The translations under genes were made by a program, and so were the position numbers. Shown in pieces: positions 1-7,037 of a DNA stretch of 7,052 nt. The number at the start of each line of letters is the position of its first letter. The stretch's first letter is position 1. The notes beneath the pieces are model-generated. The model searched no databases. It was not told where the DNA came from and worked only from the letters and a program-made list of their open reading frames with translations. Source of the DNA: Bacteroidetes/Chlorobi group bacterium ChocPot_Mid (GTDB lineage Bacteria; Bacteroidota; Ignavibacteria; Kapaibacteriales; UBA2268); the NCBI GenBank assembly GCA_003731675.1, contig RCNQ01000259.1:1-7052 (forward strand), read 5' to 3'.

Positions 1-409
1 AAAAATAAGTACCTTTCAATAACTCTATTGTATTATTACCAATATTTGATATCCAGATAAACCAAAACGAATACCTTTTCCAATCCCTCTCTATGCCACC
101 CTTGGGAGTCAAAATATTATAAAAATGTTCCATCTCGGAAGATAAGTTTCTTATCTCCACTCTTATCTGAGTTATAGATAACTCTCTTTTAATAGAATCA
201 ATAAAAACTACAAGATAACTGTCATATTCTCTAAGCAGGGAGAAGTCAATAATAAAAGTGGACTTATTTTTTAAATAACTATAATCAAGCGTGAACTTAT
301 CGTAAAAATGAGCATTTTCCAATGTCATCGCTTTTTTGGGTTGAAGTATATATGCATCATTTTCTTCTGACACATTATAATCATCATCACTATTTATTTT
401 TACATCCAT
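1..409 (-). CDS. STAS-domain / MlaE-type lipid ABC transporter permease, N-terminal part (partial)
   Basis: This is an open minus-strand frame that starts with ATG at 409-407 and leaves the window at base 1 without a stop; 136 residues are visible. Residues about 20-103 read like a STAS domain: alternating short strands and helices, with a core strand-turn-helix TFIIDFSLLREYDSYLVVFI at 51-70, where STAS proteins usually have a hydrophobic strand, then D-S-x-G and a helix. From about residue 114 an aromatic, hydrophobic stretch leads into ISNIGNNTIELLKGTYF, which resembles the opening helix of MlaE/YrbE permeases (iG..tl.ll.g...f). In the known family, such STAS-permease fusions are inner-membrane components of MCE-type transporters that move phospholipids between membranes. 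An ATPase and an MCE protein would be expected beyond the left edge, which is an inference. The first 18 residues are acidic and probably disordered. The gene is divergent from nusB. The alternative is a stand-alone STAS regulator, but the hydrophobic continuation argues against it. Confidence 0.62.
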   Translation of the reverse strand, partial: MDVKINSDDDYNVSEENDAYILQPKKAMTLENAHFYDKFTLDYSYLKNKSTFIIDFSLLREYDSYLVVFIDSIKRELSITQIRVEIRNLSSEMEHFYNILTPKGGIERDWKRYSFWFIWISNIGNNTIELLKGTYF

Positions 410-581
410 ATTATTGCTTTTTACAATTTACAAAATAAGCAAATTCCATTTGGCAAAAACTAAAATATTAAAAATATAAATTTATAATGAAAAAAAAAGC
501 AAATAAAAAAGCAAATTATTAACTTTTTTATATTTAAATTTATATTTTAAATTTTACTAATTTTTAAACGTTCTTTTTAAG
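410..581. promoter_or_regulatory. AT-rich divergent spacer, presumed promoters for the MlaE-like gene and nusB
   Basis: This 172-bp gene-free stretch separates two divergent genes, so it should hold a promoter for each. A perfect TATAAT lies at 483-488 on the plus strand, but no good -35 box sits 16-18 bp upstream. In sequence this rich in A and T such a hexamer is weak evidence. The octamer AAGCAAAT occurs three times on the plus strand, at 437-444, 497-504 and 509-516. No clear Bacteroidota-type -7 box (TAnnTTTG) was found on either strand, and no Shine-Dalgarno sequence precedes nusB. Confidence 0.3.
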
Positions 582-1172
582 ATGATTAAAGTGGAAGAAA
601 TTAACGAACAATTTACACTGAGCAAGAAAAAAACTATTTCTGGTTCAAGACGACTGGCCCGGGAAAAAGTTCTACAAATTTTAATGTCAACTGACACTTC
701 TGAAATTTCTTGGCAGGAAAATTTTTCTCATATATTTTTTAGAAAATTCAATTTTGGTGATAACGAAGAAAAATCTGAAAAGATTTTAACTGAGGATGAA
801 GTAACTGAACTTGAATCCGATATTCCTATTATTTGGGATGATGAAGAGATTGAATTTGCCAGAAGTTTAATTAAGCTCACTCTTGATAACAGAGAAAAAA
901 TAAATAATTTAATTCAGCAACACACCGCTAATTGGCACCTTGACAGAATTGCAAAAATTGATATCTTACTTATGCAAATTGCTATTACAGAAATTTTACA
1001 TTTTGAAGAAATTCCAACAAAAGTCAGCATTAATGAAGCTATTGATATAGCAAAAAAATATTCAACACCTAAAAGTGGAAATTTTATTAATGGTATTCTT
1101 GATTCTATCTTTGTTGATTTAAAAAATGAGAATTTAATTAAAAAAAGCGGTAGGGGTTTGATTGACAACTAA
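582..1172 (+). CDS. nusB: Transcription antitermination factor NusB
   Basis: NusB binds boxA RNA together with NusE (ribosomal protein S10) and supports antitermination on rRNA operons; it acts in the cytoplasm. The 196-residue protein has the family's start of domain at SRRLAREKVLQIL (22-34) and a very recognisable C-terminal half. There, NWHLDRIAKIDILLMQIAITE (117-137) corresponds to the helix ending in the usual 'i.r.iLrlaiyEl' pattern. It is followed by IPTKVSINEAIDIAKKYSTPKSGNFINGILDSI (144-176), the hallmark NusB signature. It is longer than the roughly 140 residues of the E. coli protein, because of a charged N-terminal extension (1-21) and an acidic insertion (about 57-87) between helices of the N-terminal half. 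The chosen ATG is the first after an in-frame TAA at 558-560. There is no Shine-Dalgarno motif, which fits FCB-type initiation. It converges on the methyltransferase gene with only 15 bp between stop codons. Confidence 0.93.
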   Translation: MIKVEEINEQFTLSKKKTISGSRRLAREKVLQILMSTDTSEISWQENFSHIFFRKFNFGDNEEKSEKILTEDEVTELESDIPIIWDDEEIEFARSLIKLTLDNREKINNLIQQHTANWHLDRIAKIDILLMQIAITEILHFEEIPTKVSINEAIDIAKKYSTPKSGNFINGILDSIFVDLKNENLIKKSGRGLIDN

Positions 1173-1187
1173 TTTCGCTTTGAACAA

Positions 1188-2009
1188 TCAATGCTTTTGT
1201 AAAATATACAGAGCTTCCATACTTAAATAATTCTTTATAAATGGCAATGATGATATTGAAGTTAACTTAATTGTGGGTAAGCCAAATTTCATTTTATAAA
1301 CAGGTCGCAGCAGATAGAACTCTCTTTTGTATAAACTAAATCCATTCATATTCGACGCATCTTCAAATTTTCTGGTTGTCAATTTTATTTTTTGTAATCT
1401 TCGGACTTCCTGAATATCAGCATCTCTGCCATTTGATATCATTTTTTGAAATATAACATTCGGTAAAAAATGAATAAAAGGCAATTTACCTAATACATTC
1501 CCTAAAGTATGTTGATGGCCACCAAAAGCAGAGTAATATGGTGGGAATGATACAAACAAGAAACCACCGGGTTTTATTATTCTCCTAATATTTGCTAAAG
1601 CCAAATCAGTATCATCCAAATGCTCAATGACATCTCTGAGTAAAACCAAATCAAAATTGTTTTCCCATTCTTTAGGGATATTTTCCGTAATGATATTATG
1701 GCTACTAAACTTAATATTTAACCCCAAAATATTTGCAATCCTCTGCCCCATTTCAATTCTATCCATAGCAATATCAGTACCCGTTGCTTCTTTTCCTCCG
1801 GCTTGAACAAATGCCGCCAAAACACCACCTTCAGCTGAACCAACTTCGAAAACATTATCTCCTCTTTTAAAACACCCGCTATCAAGTGAATAAGGGACAA
1901 TAAACTGTTTCCCAAGTTCATACTGATAATTCCAGTAATATTTATAATTCTCAGGAATATCATTACTGCTCATTATTGTTTTTACTTCAGAAGAAGTTTT
2001 TATTCCCAT
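1188..2009 (-). CDS. Class I SAM-dependent methyltransferase (Methyltransf_11/23-like)
   Basis: This 273-residue protein has a clear Rossmann-type methyltransferase core. Motif I is VFEVGSAEGG (53-62), which contacts the methionine part of SAM. The acidic end of strand 2 is D79 in TGTDIA and should bind the ribose hydroxyls. The strand-4 motif is LVLLRDVIEHL (121-131), and the post-motif is IIKPGGFLFVSFPP (144-157). This arrangement is typical of UbiG-like and polysaccharide-cluster small-molecule or glycan methyltransferases. The C-terminal 110 residues, including YYSAFGGHQH (158-167), probably form the acceptor-binding cap; the acceptor is unknown. No signal peptide is seen, so it is cytoplasmic. 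The start lies 3 bp after the stop of the BatA-like gene, so the two are almost certainly cotranscribed and may be translationally coupled. A second possible start is M13, but the first ATG fits the tight junction and the upstream GAGGA better. Confidence 0.85.
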   Translation of the reverse strand: MGIKTSSEVKTIMSSNDIPENYKYYWNYQYELGKQFIVPYSLDSGCFKRGDNVFEVGSAEGGVLAAFVQAGGKEATGTDIAMDRIEMGQRIANILGLNIKFSSHNIITENIPKEWENNFDLVLLRDVIEHLDDTDLALANIRRIIKPGGFLFVSFPPYYSAFGGHQHTLGNVLGKLPFIHFLPNVIFQKMISNGRDADIQEVRRLQKIKLTTRKFEDASNMNGFSLYKREFYLLRPVYKMKFGLPTIKLTSISSLPFIKNYLSMEALYILQKH

Positions 2010-2012
2010 AAT

Positions 2013-4112
2013 CTAATTTTCCTCGATTTCATTCTTCGAATTTTTTCTAACAAACATTTCAGCAATTAAACATAAAATCCCAAATATCACAAATATCTGC
2101 CATAATTCTGTGCCAGTTCTTAATCTATTGACTTTGCTCATCACCTTCTTCGGTTCAGTTACAATGTTAATATTCGCATTTTTAATTATTGTTTTCAAAC
2201 TCTTTTCAATGACATCAATATCAGCAGATTCTAATCTTGATTCAATTGAAGGATGATTAACTGAGACAATTTCTATGATTTTTTCCTGATTAGAGTAAAC
2301 AGCGGTTACCCCGGGAAAGCTAAGGTTGTCCAATGATAACACCGCTCCTGATGGTAGCATAACTGCTGATTGGTATTTGACAATCCCATTCGCATCAATT
2401 ACTTTAAAATTACCACCACTGACATACCTTTTTGGTAACGACAGTAAAATATTCTCACCAGTTAAAGCGAATCTTCCTAATCCCTCTGTTGCAGATAGGA
2501 ATACCACACTTCTATAGATAAGAGCAGGGAAAATTCCGGTTAATGGGAAATTACTCCATTTTGTATCAGGAGTGACTGAACAATATATAGCTTTTCCACT
2601 TCCATTTTTTACTTCTGTAAGGAAATTACCTCCCGTTGTCGTAATTATTCCCAAACCACCACTATTAACATAAGCCCTCCAAATATTTGAAGATTCTACT
2701 ACTGCTTTACTTTCAGTTGTTCCCTTAAATACTCCTTCAAAAATTGGATGAACCTTATCAACCATAGTAAAGACAGCTGGATTGTCTTTCTCAAATACTT
2801 TTTCCTTAATCATCCCAAAACCTAATTGATTTATGAATGACTTAAATGTTTCAAAATCTGTTAACTCATCTGCAAAAATTAATCCTGAACCACCATTATA
2901 AATAAATTGACTCAACTTCTGAAAATCACTTTTTAAATATGGTCCTCCTGCAAAAATCACCAAATCAAAATCAGAAAAATTGATACCCGGTATCTGCTTC
3001 GGGTCAAATATTTGCAAATCAGTCAATTTCTCCCCTGTTGCTAACGAACTTAAAATTAATTGGATGTATCTTGTTTGCTGTGACTTACCAATTAAGGCAA
3101 CTTTAGGTTTCTCAGGTACTACAAAACCAAAGAATCTCTGGTTATCCAAATTTAAAGCATCATCTTCAATCTGCACCATTGCTCTTATTAATCCGTATTG
3201 CTGAGGTGTCGCTGATATCTCAATTTTTCTACTTTGACCAGCGGGTAAATCAATACTTCTTTGAGCAACCCGACTTTTATTGAAAAACATACTCAGAGCA
3301 AGACCATTCAAATCTTTATTGGAACTATTTGTTATTGATACTTCAGCTTCAACTGATTTATCATATTGAAAAATTCTGTTTAAGACATTTATTGAATCAA
3401 CCGAAACATTCACTATTGAATTTTTTTCCTCAGAACCAACCTTAACAAAATATATTACAGGTGGTTCAGATATTTTAAAACTGTCACGTACACTTCTCAA
3501 AAATATATTATTTTGTGCATCACTTATGATGAAGATTTCCTTGTTTAAATTTGAAGCATTCTTTAATTTGGATACAGCTAATCTTAAAGCTTTTTCAACA
3601 TTAGCAGTCTGGTACATAATCTTCATTTTTGTCAAATGTTCTTTCAAATTCTCAAAATTCCGAGACAGTTGCGAATTATTAGACTGCTCAGTATTTGCCA
3701 TTTCAATAATTGTTGCTTCATCTCCCTCTTTCAGCGTATTTAATATTGACATTGCGGCATTTCTTGCCTGAGTGAAACGATTACCTGATTCATCTGATAA
3801 ATCCATACTAAATGAATTATCAACAATTATCACAACGCTTGTTTTTGAGTAATTCCCGAACCCGGGGATTGTTCCTTCAATAGCTGGACGGGCAAGTGAG
3901 ATAACAACGAATACTATGGCTGATGTTCTCAAAATCAATAGGATAATCTGCTTAAGCTTCAATCTCCTTATTTTAGTCTTTTGAAGTTCCTTTAAGAATT
4001 TTAAAGATGAAAATTCAATGACCTTCAATTTCCTTAAGTTCAAAAAATGTAGAACAATCGGAATTGCAGCAGCAAATAAACCTATGAATGCTATGGGATT
4101 TAAAAAATTCAT
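2013..4112 (-). CDS. BatA-type membrane protein with von Willebrand factor A domain
   Basis: This 699-residue inner-membrane protein has four visible parts. Residues 1-78 match the aerotolerance regulator N-terminal (BatA) domain: NPIAFIGLFAAAIPIVLHFL, then a basic KTKIRRLKLKQIILLILR and a second membrane helix ending in LARPAIEG. Residues about 91-225 form a VWA domain with an apparently complete metal site: DNSFS (98-102, DxSxS), T169 in QTANVEKAL and D198 in IISDAQ. Residues about 230-325 look like an Ig-like or CARDB-like beta domain. Residues about 335-540 resemble a class I glutamine amidotransferase-like fold (PKVALIG, DLVIFAGGPYL, GGSGLIFADE) without an obvious catalytic Cys. A last membrane helix lies near 670-690 (LWQIFVIFGILCLIAEMF), followed by a short charged tail. 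Family members are thought to work with MoxR ATPases or in envelope stress, but no moxR gene is visible here, so the role is open. It is the first gene of a two-gene operon and divergent from the peptidase gene. No Shine-Dalgarno precedes its ATG. Confidence 0.87.
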   Translation of the reverse strand: MNFLNPIAFIGLFAAAIPIVLHFLNLRKLKVIEFSSLKFLKELQKTKIRRLKLKQIILLILRTSAIVFVVISLARPAIEGTIPGFGNYSKTSVVIIVDNSFSMDLSDESGNRFTQARNAAMSILNTLKEGDEATIIEMANTEQSNNSQLSRNFENLKEHLTKMKIMYQTANVEKALRLAVSKLKNASNLNKEIFIISDAQNNIFLRSVRDSFKISEPPVIYFVKVGSEEKNSIVNVSVDSINVLNRIFQYDKSVEAEVSITNSSNKDLNGLALSMFFNKSRVAQRSIDLPAGQSRKIEISATPQQYGLIRAMVQIEDDALNLDNQRFFGFVVPEKPKVALIGKSQQTRYIQLILSSLATGEKLTDLQIFDPKQIPGINFSDFDLVIFAGGPYLKSDFQKLSQFIYNGGSGLIFADELTDFETFKSFINQLGFGMIKEKVFEKDNPAVFTMVDKVHPIFEGVFKGTTESKAVVESSNIWRAYVNSGGLGIITTTGGNFLTEVKNGSGKAIYCSVTPDTKWSNFPLTGIFPALIYRSVVFLSATEGLGRFALTGENILLSLPKRYVSGGNFKVIDANGIVKYQSAVMLPSGAVLSLDNLSFPGVTAVYSNQEKIIEIVSVNHPSIESRLESADIDVIEKSLKTIIKNANINIVTEPKKVMSKVNRLRTGTELWQIFVIFGILCLIAEMFVRKNSKNEIEEN
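2020..2024 (-). promoter_or_regulatory. Possible Shine-Dalgarno (GAGGA) for the methyltransferase, inside the BatA-like gene
   Basis: On the minus strand GAGGA lies inside the last codons of the BatA-like gene, 10 bases before the methyltransferase ATG. The spacing is longer than ideal. With the 3-bp gap between the upstream stop (TAG, 2015-2013) and the ATG (2009-2007), ribosomes finishing the BatA-like gene could reinitiate directly. This supports the ATG at 2009 as the start. Confidence 0.35.
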
Positions 4113-4261
4113 AATATTAGATTATTTCTAAAAACACAATTGACGTTACTTTCTTATTATTATTAGATTGTCTATAAATAAATCAGGAAGTATCTCATAA
4201 AGTAATCCATATTTAATTAAACTATCATTAATTTTTTCCTAATATAAAATGAATTTTTTAC

Positions 4262-4274
4262 TTATGAGTCATAA
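4262..4274. promoter_or_regulatory. 13-bp palindrome TTATGAGTCATAA, possible operator
   Basis: Two perfect 6-base arms (TTATGA and TCATAA) flank a single central G, within the spacer between two divergent genes. The size and symmetry fit a dimeric regulator site. Only one copy is seen and no regulator gene is nearby, so the role is speculative. Confidence 0.2.
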
Positions 4275-4347
4275 TATATTAAATAAGATAATAACGAGAG
4301 TAATTTATTGATGATTTGAGATACTTTTTTTATTTAATTTACACCAT

Positions 4348-4352
4348 AAGGA
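4348..4352 (+). promoter_or_regulatory. Possible Shine-Dalgarno (AAGGA) of the C25 peptidase gene
   Basis: AAGGA lies 3 bases before the ATG at 4356. The spacing is shorter than the usual 5-9 bases, so its contribution is uncertain. The ATG itself is well supported, because it is followed immediately by a signal peptide. Confidence 0.3.
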
Positions 4353-4355
4353 TAT

Positions 4356-7037
4356 ATGATAAAATATACAGGGCTGTTGCTATTGCTTTTGTCTTATATG
4401 CTCTCGTCTCAAACGATTGACATTAAGACCAAATCTGATAATATTCAAATCAAAATCTACAATACTTCAAACTATTTAATTACTTCAAAATTAGCTCAGT
4501 TAGATTATCTTAAAATCAAGGATTGTAGATATTCCCACCCAGCTCAAATTGGTAATATTATAGTTGATGAATTTCAATTTTTAATTGCTTTACCTGAAAA
4601 TTCTGATTATGCTATTGAGAAAAAGTTTTTTGCAAAAAAATTATTAAATAATACTATTCAACAAACCACTCAATTTCGAGAATACTTAAAACTTCAGAAT
4701 GTTGGTAAACAAAGAGGCATTTCTGTAGCTATCATTAAAATAAACCCATTTACTCATGAAAGTTCTGATAAGAACTGGTTTGTTTATGACTCAATTGAAA
4801 TCAATATTAAATTCAAACAAACAATTCACTTATCAGATTTACAAAATACAAACCGCGAATATCCTTTCTTTTCAGAATTTATTAACAAAGAACACATACC
4901 AGGATTATTATCTAAAAGTTATGATAATAAAAAAAATAATTTTGAAAAAACTCTTAATGAATTATGGTATAACCCAAACAGAAAATATTTAAAATTACTT
5001 ACAAAATCAGATGGAATAGCAAAAGTATCAGCACGCAATTTAATTAATATTGACCCTTACTTTGAAAGAAAAGAGCTGAAATACCTCCATTTACTTCATA
5101 AAGGGATTGAAGTTCCTTTAATGATATTATCTGATGATGATGGTTTTTTAAATTCCGAAGATGAAATATTTTTCTTGAGTCATAGAGCTGAAGGCGATAC
5201 AACCTGGTATGACAATTATACTGACTACTCAGCTTTCTATCTTTATTACGATGATAAATCTCAAGGTCTAAGATTCAATAATTTCCCTGAGGCTCCTTCA
5301 ACGCAAATATTGGATAAAGTCAGACTAAAAAAACATTTCGAATACGATACAGTTTACTTCCACGGTGATTTCAGTCTTCAATGGGATATTGAAAACATCC
5401 ACAGAGAAGGTTGGTTCTGGTTTGATATTAATTCGGAAAATAAAAAACAATTCTCATTTGATTTCATTAATTATCTGACCGATACAATCGATATTGATGT
5501 TAATATGCTAAGTCTGAACTGGAATAAATCCTCAATCAGTAAGCACAATTTCTCTGTACTATTAAATAAAGATACCATTTCCTCATCATATCTCGATACT
5601 GGAAAAATTGTTAAGTTCAACTACAAAATTCCCATTAAAAATGCAATAACAGGGAAAAATGATTTAACAATCATTAACAAAGGCAATTTTTCTTCCAATG
5701 AAAAGCAAATTCCGGATATTTTCGCTATTGATTATATTGAACTATCCTCAAAAATTAAACCAATGGCAATATACGGGAAATCAGCTTTTTATTCAGAATT
5801 ACTTCAGGAAAATAAAAAATTAATTTTGCCTAATTTTAAAACTAAGGATGTATTTATACTTGATAAAACATTAAATCTATTTTCCAATCTGTCAGGTATT
5901 GAAGGAACAAACATTATAGCTGGCACAAAAAATCAAGGAAGCCCTAAATCATCATTTATAATCAATGATTCAATTTTTTCAAATGAACAATATTCTCTTG
6001 ATATTATCATACTAAAATCACCTGACTTTAAAATCGAATACAAATCATTTCTTGAATTAAACAATCAAGTTCTGGATTTCCTGAATACTGCAAATACAGG
6101 TAGTATTATTGCTGTAACATATAATTCAAATAAACAAATTCCTCAAAACATAATATCAAAATTCCAAAGTCTTGGTAGCTCTTCAATTTCTCAGGTAAGC
6201 CCCGATGATGCATGGGTTTTCATTAGACAAGTAGGAAATGAAGGAGCCATATTCGAGAATCATAGTAAAAATTCTTCGGCTAATTTGTCAGAATTTATTA
6301 AACACAATAATGGTAAGTCTTTTGTTGTCGAAAAAAATCTTTTAGCAAATAACTATTATGATATAATAGCTTCTGACTTATCTGCTCTCGAAGAAGTGAT
6401 TATTCAACCAGTAAATACAACCTTTCTGAGAAACGAAGACAATCAAGCTGATGCTATTTATATTACTCACAGCAACTTCAAAACAGGTGCTGATTCACTT
6501 GCAGATTACCAAAAAAGCAAGGGATATAAGATTAAAATAATTGATATCGAAGACATCTATAAAGAATTTAACTATGGTAATAAATCAGCTCATGCAATTA
6601 AGAATTTCCTGCGTTATGCTTATAAAAATTGGGAAAAGCCAGCTCCACAGTTTCTTTTGTTAATTGGAGATGCCAACTGGGATTGCCGAAATCATTTAGC
6701 AAATTCCATAAACGTAGATTACGTTCCAACTTATGGATGGCCCGTTTCTGATTATTGGTACACATGTCTCGACAATGGCATTGACTACTTACACGATATG
6801 TTTGTTGGTAGAATCCCGGTAACCCAAAACTCTCAGGTTATTTATTACCTTAATAAACTTAAAGAATATGACAATGCACCCAAAATGCCCTGGATGAAAA
6901 AATTTCTTTCCCTGACTGGTGGAGGTATTAACGGTGAAAAAGAAATATTTAAGGAAAATATGGACGGGATACTTTATTCACATTGGATTGATACTCCTTT
7001 TTCCGGAGATACTATGGTGGGAGCTAAAAAAAAATGA
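4356..7037 (+). CDS. C25 (gingipain-family) secreted cysteine peptidase, PorU-like, interrupted before the catalytic residues
   Basis: The frame encodes 893 residues. Residues 1-19 are a signal peptide (MIKY, then a leucine-rich core and SSQT). Residues about 210-320 carry the pattern of PorU and gingipain N-terminal regions: KSDGIAKVSARNLI, then LHLLHKGIEVPLMIL, DDDGFLNSEDEIFFL and a tyrosine-rich end. The C25 peptidase domain starts near 698 (ADAIYITHSNF) and includes LLLIGDANWD (767-776), VDYVPTYGWPVSDYWY and DMFVGRIPV (814-822), all typical of the first half of the domain. The catalytic His (in a GHG motif) and Cys lie further on in known members, usually followed by a type IX secretion C-terminal domain; none of this is present before the TGA at 7035. 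That stop follows nine A residues. Losing one A gives AKKNELIVG and an open frame to the window end, so the true protein is probably longer, or the gene is broken. Known relatives are secreted or surface proteases, and PorU is the type IX sortase; which of these applies here cannot be decided. Confidence 0.82.
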   Translation: MIKYTGLLLLLLSYMLSSQTIDIKTKSDNIQIKIYNTSNYLITSKLAQLDYLKIKDCRYSHPAQIGNIIVDEFQFLIALPENSDYAIEKKFFAKKLLNNTIQQTTQFREYLKLQNVGKQRGISVAIIKINPFTHESSDKNWFVYDSIEINIKFKQTIHLSDLQNTNREYPFFSEFINKEHIPGLLSKSYDNKKNNFEKTLNELWYNPNRKYLKLLTKSDGIAKVSARNLINIDPYFERKELKYLHLLHKGIEVPLMILSDDDGFLNSEDEIFFLSHRAEGDTTWYDNYTDYSAFYLYYDDKSQGLRFNNFPEAPSTQILDKVRLKKHFEYDTVYFHGDFSLQWDIENIHREGWFWFDINSENKKQFSFDFINYLTDTIDIDVNMLSLNWNKSSISKHNFSVLLNKDTISSSYLDTGKIVKFNYKIPIKNAITGKNDLTIINKGNFSSNEKQIPDIFAIDYIELSSKIKPMAIYGKSAFYSELLQENKKLILPNFKTKDVFILDKTLNLFSNLSGIEGTNIIAGTKNQGSPKSSFIINDSIFSNEQYSLDIIILKSPDFKIEYKSFLELNNQVLDFLNTANTGSIIAVTYNSNKQIPQNIISKFQSLGSSSISQVSPDDAWVFIRQVGNEGAIFENHSKNSSANLSEFIKHNNGKSFVVEKNLLANNYYDIIASDLSALEEVIIQPVNTTFLRNEDNQADAIYITHSNFKTGADSLADYQKSKGYKIKIIDIEDIYKEFNYGNKSAHAIKNFLRYAYKNWEKPAPQFLLLIGDANWDCRNHLANSINVDYVPTYGWPVSDYWYTCLDNGIDYLHDMFVGRIPVTQNSQVIYYLNKLKEYDNAPKMPWMKKFLSLTGGGINGEKEIFKENMDGILYSHWIDTPFSGDTMVGAKKK
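7026..7034 (+). repeat. A9 homopolymer at the point where the C25 frame closes
   Basis: Nine consecutive A residues encode the last three lysines (891-893), immediately before TGA at 7035-7037. Eight A residues would read through the stop and stay open to base 7052, whereas ten would reach a TAA six bases after the run. This is a classic site for replication or transcription slippage, and also for sequencing indels. An A8 run earlier in the same gene (4929-4936) is read in frame as KKN without trouble. Confidence 0.75.

Larger units (their letters stand above)
4113..4355. promoter_or_regulatory. Divergent spacer between the BatA-like and C25 peptidase genes
   Basis: This 243-bp non-coding spacer must hold the promoters of the minus-strand BatA-methyltransferase operon and of the plus-strand peptidase gene. 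No convincing -35/-10 pair could be assigned; TTGACG at 4140-4145 has only a poor -10 partner 17 bp downstream. The region contains a 13-bp palindrome (4262-4274) and a copy, in opposite orientation, of the first 12 bases of the BatA-like gene. Its only small open frame is 20 codons (4249-4311, plus), which lacks a ribosome binding site and is not called as a gene. Confidence 0.35.

Noticed and set aside
914..1168. 84-codon minus-strand open frame opposite nusB.
   Set aside because: It lies wholly antisense to a well-conserved NusB core and has no recognisable protein features.
1158..1191. Possible bidirectional terminator between nusB and the methyltransferase gene (TTGATTG pairing with CAATCAA, and an overlapping AAAGCG/CGCTTT).
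   Set aside because: The arms are only 6-7 bp, AT-rich, with a loop of 20 or more bases, and the following T stretch is broken. It also overlaps the nusB coding end. The stability is too low to call a terminator by eye.
1718..1963. 81-codon minus-strand frame inside the methyltransferase gene.
   Set aside because: It overlaps the SAM-binding core of the methyltransferase in another frame. The real frame carries all the family motifs.
2326..3771. Three plus-strand frames of 63-81 codons (2326-2517, 2980-3204, 3526-3771) opposite the BatA-like gene.
   Set aside because: All are antisense to a continuous 699-codon frame with clear domains, and their translations have no coherent features.
4249..4311. 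20-codon plus-strand frame upstream of the C25 gene, a possible leader peptide.
   Set aside because: It has no ribosome binding site, is very short and AT-rich, and does not overlap or couple to the peptidase start.
4188..4326. 10-bp inverted repeat AAGTATCTCA (4188-4197) and TGAGATACTT (4317-4326).
   Set aside because: The arms are 119 bp apart, and in an AT-rich spacer of this size a match of this length is roughly expected by chance. There is no mobile element between them.
4756..4992. 78-codon plus-strand frame inside the C25 gene.
   Set aside because: It is an out-of-frame shadow of the long peptidase reading frame.
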